Origin: Boseongicola sp. H5
GTDB lineage: Bacteria > Pseudomonadota > Alphaproteobacteria > Rhodobacterales > Rhodobacteraceae
Direction: 5' to 3'
NCBI GenBank assembly: GCA_020622165.1
Contig: JACNMN010000007.1
Location: 163,053-227,052 of the forward strand
DNA length: 64,000 bases
The stretch's first letter is position 1. The number at the start of each line of letters is the position of its first letter. Under the pieces are notes generated by a model. The model was given only the letters and a program-made list of their open reading frames with translations. It had not been told where the DNA came from and did not search any database. Positions 27,201 through 35,482 of this stretch are shown here, one piece after another. A program made the translations under genes and the position numbers.

Positions 27201-28771
27201 TACTGGCCCGACAGCACGGCACTTGGCGTGTCGTCGCCCATGCTCGCCAGCGCCTCTTTGCCATCTTCGGCCATGGGCGCCAGAATGCTCTCCAGCTCTT
27301 CTATCGAGTATCCCGCCGCGATCTGCCGCTTGCGCAGCTCTCCGCCGGTGAAAAGCGCCCGTTCCGTGACGCCTTCGGTAATCTCGGCCAGATCGGTGAT
27401 CTTGCCCACCCAATCGCCGAAAGGCCGGGCCGACGCCAGCGCGTCCTTTATCTCGGTGTCGTGGAACAGTTTCTGTTCGGCCATATCGACAGCGATCATC
27501 TGCCCGGGGCCCAGCGCGCCCTTTTCGACGACGGTGCTTTCATCCACCGGCACCATCCCCGCCTCGGACCCGGCAATCAGCAGCCCCTCGCCGGTCACCA
27601 CATAGCGCATGGGCCTGAGGCCGTTCCTGTCCAGACCGGCACAAACCCAGCGCCCGTCGGTCATCGCAAGCGCCGCGGGCCCGTCCCATGGCTCCATCAC
27701 GGAATTGCAGTAGGAATACATGTCCTGCCACGCCTGCGGCAGTTCCGTCGCCGTCTGGCTCCACGCCTCGGGCACCAGCATCGTCTTGGCCATCGGGGCA
27801 TTGCGGCCCGCGCGTACCAGCACCTCGAAGACGGCATCCAGGGCCGCGCTGTCCGACGAGCCGCCAGGCACGATCGGTTTGATGTCTTCGGCCATATCGC
27901 CGAAATAGCTGGACGAGAGCCGGATCTCGTGGCTCTTCATCCAGTTCACGTTGCCTTTCAGCGTGTTGATTTCGCCATTATGCGCCAGCATCCGGAACGG
28001 CTGCGCCAGCCACCATTGCGGGAAGGTGTTGGTCGAATAGCGCTGGTGATAAATCGCAAACGCGCTCTCGAACCGCTCATCGTGCAGATCGGGGTAGAAC
28101 TCCGCCACATCCTGGGCCAGCATCATGCCCTTGTAGATGATCGACCGGCAGCTCAGCGAGCAGATGTAAAGCTGTCCGACACCGGCTGCTGCGGCCGCCT
28201 TCTCGATCCGCCGGCGGATGACGTAAAGCTCCCGCTCGAACGTCTCTTCATCGACGTTTTTGGAATTCGAGATGATGATCTGCTCGATCTCGGGCCGCGT
28301 CGCATTGGCCTTCTCGCCCAGAACCGAGATGTCCACCGGCACATGGCGCCAGCCGTAGATATAGTATCCCATCCGCAGAACTTCGGATTCCACGATCGTC
28401 CGGCATGTTTCCTGCGCGCCGAAATCGTTGCGCGGCAGAAACACCTGCCCGACGGCCATCAGACGCGCCATATCCGGCTCATGGCCCGTGCGGCGCACCT
28501 GATCGTAAAAGAAATGCACCGGGATCTGCACATGAATGCCCGCGCCGTCGCCGGTCTTGCCATCGGCATCCACCGCGCCGCGATGCCAAACGGCCTTCAG
28601 CGCATTGATGCCGTTTTCGACGACCTTGCGCGACGGCTTGCCGTCGACCGATACGACCAGCCCGACTCCGCAGGAGGAATGTTCCGATTCCGCCGAATAG
28701 AGACTGTTTTCGGCCATCCAGGCCCGGCGCTTTTCCTCTTCGGCGGCCCAGGCGCTATCGAATTCGGTCAT
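24233..28771 (-). CDS. gltB: Glutamate synthase (NADPH) large subunit
   Basis: Makes two glutamates from glutamine and 2-oxoglutarate with the GltD subunit. 1512 residues: a 33-residue propeptide, the class II amidotransferase nucleophile Cys34 (HSSCGVGLV), the glutaminase domain (to ~430), the central domain, the FMN/synthase domain with GHNGGTGASP, the 3Fe-4S cysteines in GCIMVRQCQSNTCPVGVC, and a C-terminal beta-helix domain. The start is coupled by ATGA overlap to the GFA-family gene upstream. Unusually, gltB is the last gene, after gltD and two small genes. The 219 bp after it (24014-24232, convergent side) show no clear gene or strong hairpin. Confidence 0.97.
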   Translation of the reverse strand: MTEFDSAWAAEEEKRRAWMAENSLYSAESEHSSCGVGLVVSVDGKPSRKVVENGINALKAVWHRGAVDADGKTGDGAGIHVQIPVHFFYDQVRRTGHEPDMARLMAVGQVFLPRNDFGAQETCRTIVESEVLRMGYYIYGWRHVPVDISVLGEKANATRPEIEQIIISNSKNVDEETFERELYVIRRRIEKAAAAAGVGQLYICSLSCRSIIYKGMMLAQDVAEFYPDLHDERFESAFAIYHQRYSTNTFPQWWLAQPFRMLAHNGEINTLKGNVNWMKSHEIRLSSSYFGDMAEDIKPIVPGGSSDSAALDAVFEVLVRAGRNAPMAKTMLVPEAWSQTATELPQAWQDMYSYCNSVMEPWDGPAALAMTDGRWVCAGLDRNGLRPMRYVVTGEGLLIAGSEAGMVPVDESTVVEKGALGPGQMIAVDMAEQKLFHDTEIKDALASARPFGDWVGKITDLAEITEGVTERALFTGGELRKRQIAAGYSIEELESILAPMAEDGKEALASMGDDTPSAVLSGQYRPLSHFFRQNFSQVTNPPIDSLREYRVMSLKTRFGNLKNVLDEDSSQTEILVLESPFVGNAQFEAMLDQFGASVVTIDCTFPVNGGAGTLREGLQRIRNEAEDAVRSGAGHIVLSDRSQNEERVAMPMILATSAVHSWLTRNGLRTFCSLNVRSAECIDPHYFAVLVGCGATTVNAYLAQDSLADRIDRGLLDCTLTEAVARYRQAIDQGLLKIMAKMGISVISSYRGGLNFEAVGLSRAMVAEYFPGMISRISGIGVTGLQNKVEEVHTRGWRGGQDVLPIGGFYKARRSGEKHAWEAQTMHMLQAACNRSSYELWKQYSATMRKNPPIHLRDLLDIKPLGKPVPIEEVESITSIRKRFVTPGMSLGALSPEAHKTLNVAMNRIGAKSDSGEGGEDPAHFVPEPNGDNPSAKIKQVASGRFGVTAEYLNHCEELEIKVAQGAKPGEGGQLPGMKVTDLIARLRHSTKGVTLISPPPHHDIYSIEDLAQLIYDLKQINPRAKVTVKLVASSGVGTIAAGVAKAKADVILISGHNGGTGASPATSIKYAGLPWEMGLTEAHQVLAMNKLRDRVTLRTDGGLRTGRDIVMAAMMGAEEYGIGTAALISMGCIMVRQCQSNTCPVGVCTQDESLREKFTGTADKVVNLITFYAQEVRELLASIGARSLDDVIGRADLLTQVSRGSAHLDDLDLNPLLITVDGADKIVYDRNKARNAVPDTLDAQIVADAARFLKDGEKMQLSYAVQNTLRTIGTRTSSHIVQSFGMRNALQPDHLTVKLEGSAGQSLGAFAAPGLKLEVSGDANDYVGKGLSGGIIVVKPPQVSPLKADENTIIGNTVLYGATDGYLFAAGRAGERFAVRNSGAKVVIEGCGSNGCEYMTGGVAVILGTIGANFGAGMTGGMAYLYDPDGQSQVNMNLETLVTAPVSVAHWEAELKSLVERHAAETGSRKARDILQHWDLELANFLQVCPKEMLNKLAHPLGIEEAAVPAE

Positions 28772-29214
28772 TGGTCCCCTCCCTCCATCGCGTCGACCAT
28801 GGCCATCACCTCGGCCTCGGTCATCCGCTTGCGGGTTCCGGCAAATGCGTGGCTGTCCGGCTTCATGTCGATATAGACCTCGGTCGTGAACTCCAGCCCG
28901 TCGAAACTGTCCAGCGATCCGGCCGACAGGCTCAACAGCCCCTGCATCGGCCCCGGGGCGGTCAACCGCCAGAACAGGCTCGATCCGCAGATCTTGCAGA
29001 ACCCGCGCTCCGCCCAGTCGGAGGATTTGTAGACCCCGATATTCTTCTCCCCGGTCCAGCTTACGCCGCCCGGTGGAACTTCAAGCCCAAGTTCGATGCC
29101 GCCGCTGAATTTCCGGCACATCGCACAATGACATGCGCCATAGGTCTTGGGCGCTTCGGCCAGCTCGAACCGTACCGCGCCGCAAAGGCAACCACCTGTC
29201 TTGCATCCGCTCAT
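28768..29214 (-). CDS. GFA/CENP-V-family zinc-binding protein
   Basis: 148 residues of the glutathione-dependent formaldehyde-activating enzyme-like (GFA, beta-tent) family. Visible zinc ligands are GGCLCGAVRFEL near residue 8, CHCAMCRK near 29 and FCKICGSSLF near 72, the usual order of conserved cysteines. The true reaction is unknown; many members are annotated as aldehyde-activating or CENP-V proteins without evidence. It lies between a secreted protein gene and gltB, overlapping the gltB start by 4 nt. Confidence 0.85.
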   Translation of the reverse strand: MSGCKTGGCLCGAVRFELAEAPKTYGACHCAMCRKFSGGIELGLEVPPGGVSWTGEKNIGVYKSSDWAERGFCKICGSSLFWRLTAPGPMQGLLSLSAGSLDSFDGLEFTTEVYIDMKPDSHAFAGTRKRMTEAEVMAMVDAMEGGDQ

Positions 29215-29218
29215 CCCG

Positions 29219-29980
29219 TCATCCTCCCTGCGCCCGATCCTCGTGGAACAGCCCCGACATCGTGTTTCCGCAATCGTAAATCGGGGTCATGCTCAGAAAC
29301 CCGTCTTCGCCCGGCTCGGCAAACTCCATGGGCGAATAGTTGCCCTCGAACGTGCCGCCATCGGGGGTGGTCACCGTTTCGGTCCCGCCGAAGAAGAGGC
29401 GCCAGTCTTCGCTGACGAACTGGTTGCCGCTCACCCGGCGCGGCCCGAAACCGGTCTCGTATTCGTAGGAAAAGGACGTGATCTGCAAAAGATGCCCGTC
29501 GACCATCACACTGTCACCGGTCAGCGCGTCAAACCCGACATAATCGCGTTGTTGGCTCCCGTTCGGACCCTCTTCGATGATCGTGTACACCATCGAATCC
29601 GTGCCTGTTTCGAACAGTTCGGTCAGGCTGGCCGGGTCTTCTTCCGGCTCCACGAGCACCGACTCGCCCCCGTCGCGCAGGTCGTAGCTTCTCAGCCAGC
29701 GGAATTCGCTGTCGGTGTAGGACAGGGAAAACGGCCCGTCTTCGCCGATGCCGATCCGCCAGTGATGGCCCGCGGGGTCGGCCTCGCATGTCCAGTAATG
29801 AGACACGTAGCAGCTTCGCGATTGCACGGTCAGAAAAGCGGCGCAGCCCGACGGCGGGGTGAAGAAGCCACCCTGCTGTGCCGCCGCCGGCATTCCCGAA
29901 AGGCCGGACGAAAGCAGCAGCGCCATCGTCGTGGCCGCAATGCCTTCTCTGCCTCTGGCTCTGATCCGGTCAGCAATCAT
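29219..29980 (-). CDS. Secreted protein of unknown function
   Basis: 253 residues with an N-terminal signal (ATTMALLLSSGLSGMPAAAQ) followed by a beta-rich, acidic protein with several cysteines (CAAFLTVQSRSCY, YWTCEADP, IYDCGN). Repeated mentions of aromatic pairs suggest a compact beta-sandwich, but I recognise no family. The ATG at 29980 has AAAGG close upstream; a start at 30034 would add a charged leader before the signal. It is 4 nt from the GFA gene and 111 nt after gltD, so it is part of the glt transcript. Confidence 0.7.
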   Translation of the reverse strand: MIADRIRARGREGIAATTMALLLSSGLSGMPAAAQQGGFFTPPSGCAAFLTVQSRSCYVSHYWTCEADPAGHHWRIGIGEDGPFSLSYTDSEFRWLRSYDLRDGGESVLVEPEEDPASLTELFETGTDSMVYTIIEEGPNGSQQRDYVGFDALTGDSVMVDGHLLQITSFSYEYETGFGPRRVSGNQFVSEDWRLFFGGTETVTTPDGGTFEGNYSPMEFAEPGEDGFLSMTPIYDCGNTMSGLFHEDRAQGG

Positions 29981-30091
29981 GACCTTTAACCTCTCTTCAG
30001 ATTTCGCCGTTTCGACGGATACACCGAGCCGCACATGCGCGGATCGTAGGATATGCGCGCCGCATCCATATGCCGAGGTGCCGATGATACA

Positions 30092-31525
30092 TCACTCCGC
30101 CGCCAACGTCGCTTGTTCAGCGATCTTGGCCAGAATCGCCTCGGCCGCTTCCCGTCCATCGCGAATGGCCCAGACCACGAGGCTTGCACCGCGCACGATA
30201 TCCCCCACCGCATAGACGCCCTCCAGGGCTGTCTCATGGGTCCGGAAATCGGCCTTGACTGTGCCCCAGCGGGTTACCTCCAGTTCGGGCGTCCCCCACA
30301 GCGAGGGCAGGTCTTCGGGCTCGAACCCCAGCGCCATGATCACCAGATCTGCATCTTCCACATAATCGGCGCCGTCGATGACCTCGGGGCTTTGGCGACC
30401 CGTCGCATCGGGCTGCCCCAGCCGCATTTTCTGCACCATCACGCCCTCGATCCGGTCACCCTTGAAGCCCTTGGGTGCGGTCAGCCAGACGAACTCGACG
30501 CCTTCCTCCTCGGCATTCGCCACCTCCCGCTGGCTGCCGGGCATGTTCGCCCGGTCACGCCGGTAGAGACACTTGACGCTGGTGGCCCCCTGCCGAACGG
30601 CGGTGCGCACGCAATCCATCGCCGTGTCACCGCCACCGATGACCACCACGCGCTTGCCTTCGGCGTTCAACTCGCCGCTGTCGAACTCCGGCACGTCATC
30701 GCCGAAGCTCTTGCGGTTCGACGCGGTCAGATAGTCGATTGCGCGCACCAGACCATTGGCGCCGACACCTGGGGCCTGCAACTCGCGGGACTTGTAAACC
30801 CCCGTCGCGATAACGACAAAATCGTGCTTGTCCCGGATGTCGGCGAAGCTGATATCGTTGCCCACGGTGCAGTTGAGCACGAAGTTGACGCCGCCATCTT
30901 CCAACTGGTCGATCCGTTGCATGACCACCGGTTTTTCAAGCTTGAAGCCGGGGATCCCATAGGTCATCAACCCGCCCGCGCGGTCGTAGCGATCATAGAC
31001 TGTCACCTGTAAACCGGCCCGGCGCAGCATATCCGCGGCCGCCAGCCCGCCGGGGCCCGCGCCGATGATGCCCACGCTTTCGCTGCGGTCCGTCTTGGGG
31101 GCGATCGGCTTCACCCAGCCCATCTCGAACGCGGTATCGGTGATGTACTTCTCCACCGATCCGATCGTGACGGTGCCGTGACCCGATTGCTCGATCACGC
31201 AATTTCCCTCGCACAGGCGATCCTGAGGACAGATGCGGCCACAGATTTCGGGAAATGTGTTGGTTGCCTGGCTCAACTCATAGGCCTCTTCCAGCCGCCC
31301 CTCGGCGGTCAGGCGCAGCCAATCGGGGATGTTGTTGTGCAGCGGGCAATGGGTCTGGCAATAGGGCACACCGCATTGGCTGCACCGGCCGGCCTGCTCG
31401 GCGGCCTTCTCCCGGGCATATTCACCGTAGATTTCCTGAAAATCCTCTTTGCGCAGATCGGGCGGACGCTTCTCGGGCATCGCCTTTTCCACGGTCACGA
31501 ATTTCAACATCGCTTGCTCGGCCAA
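30092..31525 (-). CDS. gltD: Glutamate synthase small subunit
   Basis: 477-residue flavoprotein that takes electrons from NADPH to the large subunit. N-terminal 4Fe-4S-type cysteines (CSQCGVPYCQTHCPL), then the FAD dinucleotide fold GIIGAGPGGLAAADML and the NADPH fold VVVIGGGDTAMDCVRTA, ending in the family ALGFEPEDLP and AVGDIVRGASLVVWAI segments. The start is a TTG at 31525 with GGAGG 5 nt upstream; the ATG at 31510 has no suitably spaced site. First gene of a gltD-X-gfa-gltB operon. Confidence 0.95.
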   Translation of the reverse strand: MAEQAMLKFVTVEKAMPEKRPPDLRKEDFQEIYGEYAREKAAEQAGRCSQCGVPYCQTHCPLHNNIPDWLRLTAEGRLEEAYELSQATNTFPEICGRICPQDRLCEGNCVIEQSGHGTVTIGSVEKYITDTAFEMGWVKPIAPKTDRSESVGIIGAGPGGLAAADMLRRAGLQVTVYDRYDRAGGLMTYGIPGFKLEKPVVMQRIDQLEDGGVNFVLNCTVGNDISFADIRDKHDFVVIATGVYKSRELQAPGVGANGLVRAIDYLTASNRKSFGDDVPEFDSGELNAEGKRVVVIGGGDTAMDCVRTAVRQGATSVKCLYRRDRANMPGSQREVANAEEEGVEFVWLTAPKGFKGDRIEGVMVQKMRLGQPDATGRQSPEVIDGADYVEDADLVIMALGFEPEDLPSLWGTPELEVTRWGTVKADFRTHETALEGVYAVGDIVRGASLVVWAIRDGREAAEAILAKIAEQATLAAE

Positions 31526-31585
31526 GACAGCCTCCCCTTCAGCACATCGCTCCTATATCTCCCCGCAAATCTCAATAAAAGACAG

Positions 31586-31664
31586 TTATACTGACCTAAT
31601 TGCGGTTCTGCATATGATTTTTTTCAGAATTATGATGCCGGGGCAAGATAATAGGTCAGTATAA
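31586..31664. repeat. AT-rich 79-bp element with perfect 13-bp inverted ends, between gltD and uppP
   Basis: TTATACTGACCTA (31586-31598) and TAGGTCAGTATAA (31652-31664) are exact reverse complements. The 79 bp between outer ends are about 35% GC by my count, far below the surroundings. It sits in the 214-bp divergent promoter region. Each arm contains TATACT, a near-consensus -10, one facing each way, so it may be a paired operator/promoter. A small inverted-repeat transposable remnant is the alternative. No target duplication is obvious. Confidence 0.55.
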
Positions 31665-31739
31665 GTTCCATATATGCCGACTTTCGATTTATCTCCAACA
31701 CTTTAGGTTGTTGGTATTGATTCGTCACCGGGATGGCCC

Positions 31740-32543
31740 ATGAGCCTCTTTCACTTGTTCCTGGTCGCCCTGATCCAGGGTCTGACCGAGTTTCTGCCGA
31801 TTTCCTCGTCCGGCCACCTGATTCTGCTGCCGAATCTCACCGGCCTGGACGACCAGGGGCAGGTCATCGACGTTGCGGTGCATGTCGGCACTCTGGGCGC
31901 GGTCATCCTGTATTTCTGGGCCGATGTGAAAGACGCCGCGGCGGGCTCGCTTCGGCTGATCCGGGGCAAAGTGGACACGCGGGGCGCATTTCTGGCGCTC
32001 TGTCTTGTGATCGCCACGATCCCGGTCATCCTTTTCGGGCTGATCCTGAAGCTGATGGGATGGGACGATCTGTTGCGATCGACGGCCGTCATCGGCTGGA
32101 CGATGCTGATCTTCGGGATCGTTCTTTACTGGGCCGACCAGTCCGGCGCCCAGACGCGGACTGCGCAGCAATGGACCCTCAAACATGCACTGATCATGGG
32201 GCTCTGGCAGGCGATCGCGCTCATCCCCGGCACCTCCCGGTCGGGCATCACGATCACCGCGGGGCGGTATCTGGGCTACAACCGGGAAAGTGCTGCACGG
32301 CTTGCGATGCTCATGTCGATCCCGACGATTATCGCCTCCGGTGTCCTTCTGGGCAGTGAGGTGATTGTCACGGCAGATGCGCAAGCGGCACGGGACGGCG
32401 CAATCGCCGCCGTCTTCGCCTTTCTGGCGGCCCTTGCCGCGCTGATCTTCATGATGCGCCTGCTGCGCAGCGTCAGCTTCACGCCGTATGTCATCTACCG
32501 GGTGATCCTGGGGCTGATACTTCTGGGTATCGCCTACAGCTAG
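31740..32543 (+). CDS. uppP: Undecaprenyl-diphosphatase (UppP/BacA)
   Basis: Integral membrane phosphatase recycling undecaprenyl pyrophosphate to the carrier used for peptidoglycan and surface polysaccharides; gives bacitracin resistance. 267 residues, about eight helices, with the two catalytic signatures GLTEFLPISSSGHL near residue 15 and PGTSRSGITITAG near 163. Divergent from gltD. Its TAG stop overlaps the TAG of the convergent gene through a shared CTAG. Confidence 0.95.
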   Translation: MSLFHLFLVALIQGLTEFLPISSSGHLILLPNLTGLDDQGQVIDVAVHVGTLGAVILYFWADVKDAAAGSLRLIRGKVDTRGAFLALCLVIATIPVILFGLILKLMGWDDLLRSTAVIGWTMLIFGIVLYWADQSGAQTRTAQQWTLKHALIMGLWQAIALIPGTSRSGITITAGRYLGYNRESAARLAMLMSIPTIIASGVLLGSEVIVTADAQAARDGAIAAVFAFLAALAALIFMMRLLRSVSFTPYVIYRVILGLILLGIAYS

Positions 32544-33523
32544 GTCCGCAGGTTTCCGGCGCTTTCCTTGATCTCGGCATATTGTCCGCCGCTGCGGTAG
32601 GGCCAGAGATACTCTTCCAGAACCGCATCCATGGCCACCGGTTCGATCCCCAGATCGGCAAACCCCCGCAGATCGTCATTGGCGACATTGTCCCGCCGCA
32701 ACTGCCGCGCCTGATCCCGCGTCAGCATGCCATTGTGCAGAACTCCAAGCGTGACGGTCTGCACCGCATCGAGAAACCAGGCCATAAGCCCCGCGATCCA
32801 GAACGGAACGTTCATGATCAGGCGGCGGCGGCGGATCACGCCCAGCATACGCTGCATCAGGGCCCGGAAGGTTTCCACCTCCGGTCCGCCCAGTTCATAG
32901 ACACCGGGCGCGGCCTTTCCCAGAACCCCGGCAACGACCGCGGCCGCAACATCATCCACATAGACCGGCTGAAACCGCGTATCCGCACCGACCACGGGCA
33001 GGATCGGTCCAAACCGTGTCATCGCCGCAAACCGGTTGAAGAACTCGTCTTCCGGGCCGAATATGATCGACGGTCGCAGGATCACGGCCTGCGGAAAATG
33101 CTCAAGGACAGCGGCCTCCCCTTCGGCCTTGGTCCGGGCGTAGGCGCTGTTGCTGTGCGGGTCCGCTCCGATGGCGGAAACCTGCACCAGATGCGCGACG
33201 CCTTCGGCCGTGGCCAGACGCGCCACACGGCCCGCGCCCTCGGCCTGCACGGCATCGAACCTGTTCCTGCCGCGTTCCGAAAGGATGCCGACGCAGTTGA
33301 CCACGGCATCCGCCCCGTTCAGCGCCGCGGCCACCGACGCATCGTCGCGCAGATTGGCGAAAACCGGCTCAACCTGACCCACGGCGCCGTAGGGGCGCAC
33401 GAACAGGGCCTCGTTCGGGCGACGAACCGCAACCCGCACACGCCAGCCCTCTTTCGCCATACGCTGCGCCACATAGCGACCGACAAAGCCCGAACCGCCG
33501 AAGATTGTGACGAGTTTCGACAT
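32540..33523 (-). CDS. NAD(P)-binding epimerase-like protein of the complex I NDUFA9 family
   Basis: 327 residues of the atypical short-chain dehydrogenase fold: GGSGFVGRYVAQRMAKEGW (dinucleotide-binding loop) at the N-terminus, ADAVVNCVGIL, HLVQVSAIGAD, and a substrate domain with a short hydrophobic stretch (PFWIAGLMAWFLDAV). Family members in alphaproteobacteria are related to the NDUFA9 accessory subunit of complex I or to ubiquinone-related proteins. The ATG at 33523 is chosen because AAGGA lies 8 nt upstream; ATG 33529 is too close to it. Convergent with uppP. Confidence 0.85.
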   Translation of the reverse strand: MSKLVTIFGGSGFVGRYVAQRMAKEGWRVRVAVRRPNEALFVRPYGAVGQVEPVFANLRDDASVAAALNGADAVVNCVGILSERGRNRFDAVQAEGAGRVARLATAEGVAHLVQVSAIGADPHSNSAYARTKAEGEAAVLEHFPQAVILRPSIIFGPEDEFFNRFAAMTRFGPILPVVGADTRFQPVYVDDVAAAVVAGVLGKAAPGVYELGGPEVETFRALMQRMLGVIRRRRLIMNVPFWIAGLMAWFLDAVQTVTLGVLHNGMLTRDQARQLRRDNVANDDLRGFADLGIEPVAMDAVLEEYLWPYRSGGQYAEIKESAGNLRT

Positions 33524-33697
33524 GGCCATGATCCTTCCGTCCTGCTTGTTCCGGTTGATACGCGCGCCTCTGTGACGGAACAAGGCGCAAATCGTCCCAA
33601 GATCGGGCTCAAATCTATCGCAACCGCCTCAAGACCAGTGGTCAGGACGCGTTCACACCGCTACATCTGGAACAAGCGGCTGTTCAGGGGTGTGGGC

Positions 33698-35482
33698 TTG
33701 ACCCGGTTACGTGCGTTTCTTTTGTCATGTGTTCTGCTCTACCCCGGTATCGCTGGTGCCGAGGTCGCTTTCGATGTGCCCGGCGGATCGGACGATCTGA
33801 TCGATGCGCTGCGTGCGACCTCCCTGCTGGCCAGAACCGACGCAGAGGAAGGCACCACCATCCAGGACAGGGTTGCCGCGGCGCGCGCGGATTATGCGCG
33901 CCTGCTTGGCGTGCTTTACGAATACGGGTATTTCGGGCCGGTGATCAGCATCCGCCTGAACGGCCGGGAGGCTGCGGAACTGTCGCCTTTTTCGCCCCCG
34001 GCTCGCATCGACCGCGCCGCTATCCGCGTTGAAACCGGCCCCGCCTTTCGCCTTGGCCGGACGGACATCGCTCCGCTCGCGCCCGGCACTGAGCTGCCGG
34101 AAGGGTTTCACGCCGGCGCGCCCGCGAACACGCCCGTTCTGAGGGAGACCGCAGAGGCCGCGATCACGGGATGGCGGCAGGCAGGCCACGCCACGGCGGA
34201 TATCGGGCGGCAGTCGATCACCGCACGTCAGCAGGAGGCGGTGCTCGATGCGGATATCTCGGTTTCACCCGGACCCCTTGTCCGGTTCGGCGATCTGATG
34301 CCGCAAGGCCAGCAGCGCACCCGGCCCGAGCGGATCCGGGAGATTGCCGGCCTGCCCCGCGGCGAGGTCTTCGACCCCGACACGCTGGAAACCTCGGAGC
34401 AGAGACTGCGCCGCACCGGCACATTCCGGTCCGTCGCGCTGGAGGAACAGACGCCGGACGCCAACGCGGTCATGGATATCGGTGCGACACTGGTCGAGGC
34501 ACCGCTCAGACGGTTTGGCTTCGGCGCCGAAATCTCTTCTTCCGACGGTGGTGCGCTCAGCGCGTACTGGCTGCACCGCAATCTTCTCGGCGGCGCGGAA
34601 CGGCTGCGCTTCGATGCCGAGATTTCCGGGGTCGGGGGCGACACCGGCGGCGCGGACTGGGAATTGCGCGGCGTCTTTACCCGCCCCGCCACGTTCCGGC
34701 CCGATACCGCGCTGATCTTCGACACGCGCCTCGCGGGTCTGGACGAGCCGACCTTCGAAGAGACGCTGTTCGAAACCAGCCTTGGCTTCGAAAGGCTGAT
34801 CTCGGACGAGCTGACAACCCGGTTCGGCGTCGGTCTGCGCTTTTCCGATATCGACGACGCCTTCGGCAGCCGCCAGATCGTTCTGGCCACCTTGCCGACC
34901 AGTGCGACCTATGACCGGCGCGACAATCCGCTGGACGCCCGCAACGGCTATTATGCCGAGCTTGAACTGACGCCCTTCACCGTTCTGGAGGGCACGGGCG
35001 ACGGGTTCGGGCTTCGTGCCGTGCTGGACGGGCGGGGCTATCTCGGGTTTGGGGAGGATGACAGGGTCCGCCTTGCCGGCCGTGTGCAGCTTGGCACCAT
35101 CGAAGGCGGTGCCTTCACCGACCTTCCGCCGGAGTTTTTGTTCTATTCCGGTGGCGGCGGAACGGTGCGCGGCCAGCCCTACAAATCGCTCGGCGCGACC
35201 CAGGGCGGCACCAGCAGCGGCGGGCGCGGCTTTGCAGGTCTCTCCGCCGAAATCCGGGCCGATATCACCGAAACCTACGGGCTGGTGGCCTTTGCCGATG
35301 GCGGCTACATCTCCGCCGGGCCGCTTGGCGATACGAATGGCGACTGGCATGCGGGCGCGGGGCTCGGGTTTCGCTACAACACCGCGCTTGGTCCGATCCG
35401 GCTGGATGTGGCGACACCCGTCACAGGCCACAATGCCGGCCAGCGCGTGCTGCTTTACATCGGCATCGGACACACGTTTTGA
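33698..35482 (+). CDS. tamA: Translocation and assembly module subunit TamA
   Basis: Outer-membrane Omp85-family protein working with TamB in outer-membrane biogenesis. About 594 residues: signal peptide (LRAFLLSCVLLYPGIAGA), POTRA-like domains (about 30-270), and a C-terminal 16-strand barrel with the family motif FYSGGGGTVRGQPYKSLG and a terminal aromatic (IGHTF). No ATG is available near the signal. TTG 33698 has AGGGG with 7-nt spacing and is used here; GTG 33692 is too close to that site. The frame extends far upstream, but there it is antisense to the NDUFA9-like gene. Confidence 0.88.
   Translation: MTRLRAFLLSCVLLYPGIAGAEVAFDVPGGSDDLIDALRATSLLARTDAEEGTTIQDRVAAARADYARLLGVLYEYGYFGPVISIRLNGREAAELSPFSPPARIDRAAIRVETGPAFRLGRTDIAPLAPGTELPEGFHAGAPANTPVLRETAEAAITGWRQAGHATADIGRQSITARQQEAVLDADISVSPGPLVRFGDLMPQGQQRTRPERIREIAGLPRGEVFDPDTLETSEQRLRRTGTFRSVALEEQTPDANAVMDIGATLVEAPLRRFGFGAEISSSDGGALSAYWLHRNLLGGAERLRFDAEISGVGGDTGGADWELRGVFTRPATFRPDTALIFDTRLAGLDEPTFEETLFETSLGFERLISDELTTRFGVGLRFSDIDDAFGSRQIVLATLPTSATYDRRDNPLDARNGYYAELELTPFTVLEGTGDGFGLRAVLDGRGYLGFGEDDRVRLAGRVQLGTIEGGAFTDLPPEFLFYSGGGGTVRGQPYKSLGATQGGTSSGGRGFAGLSAEIRADITETYGLVAFADGGYISAGPLGDTNGDWHAGAGLGFRYNTALGPIRLDVATPVTGHNAGQRVLLYIGIGHTF

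Noticed and set aside
24158..28876. A 1572-codon open frame on the plus strand
   Set aside because: It is antisense to gltB, which has all family motifs. The translated product is a Arg/His/Gln-rich low-information sequence typical of a GC-rich antisense frame.
32582..33697. A long N-terminal extension of the tamA frame
   Set aside because: It runs antisense to the NDUFA9-like gene, and the tamA signal peptide begins near 33698.
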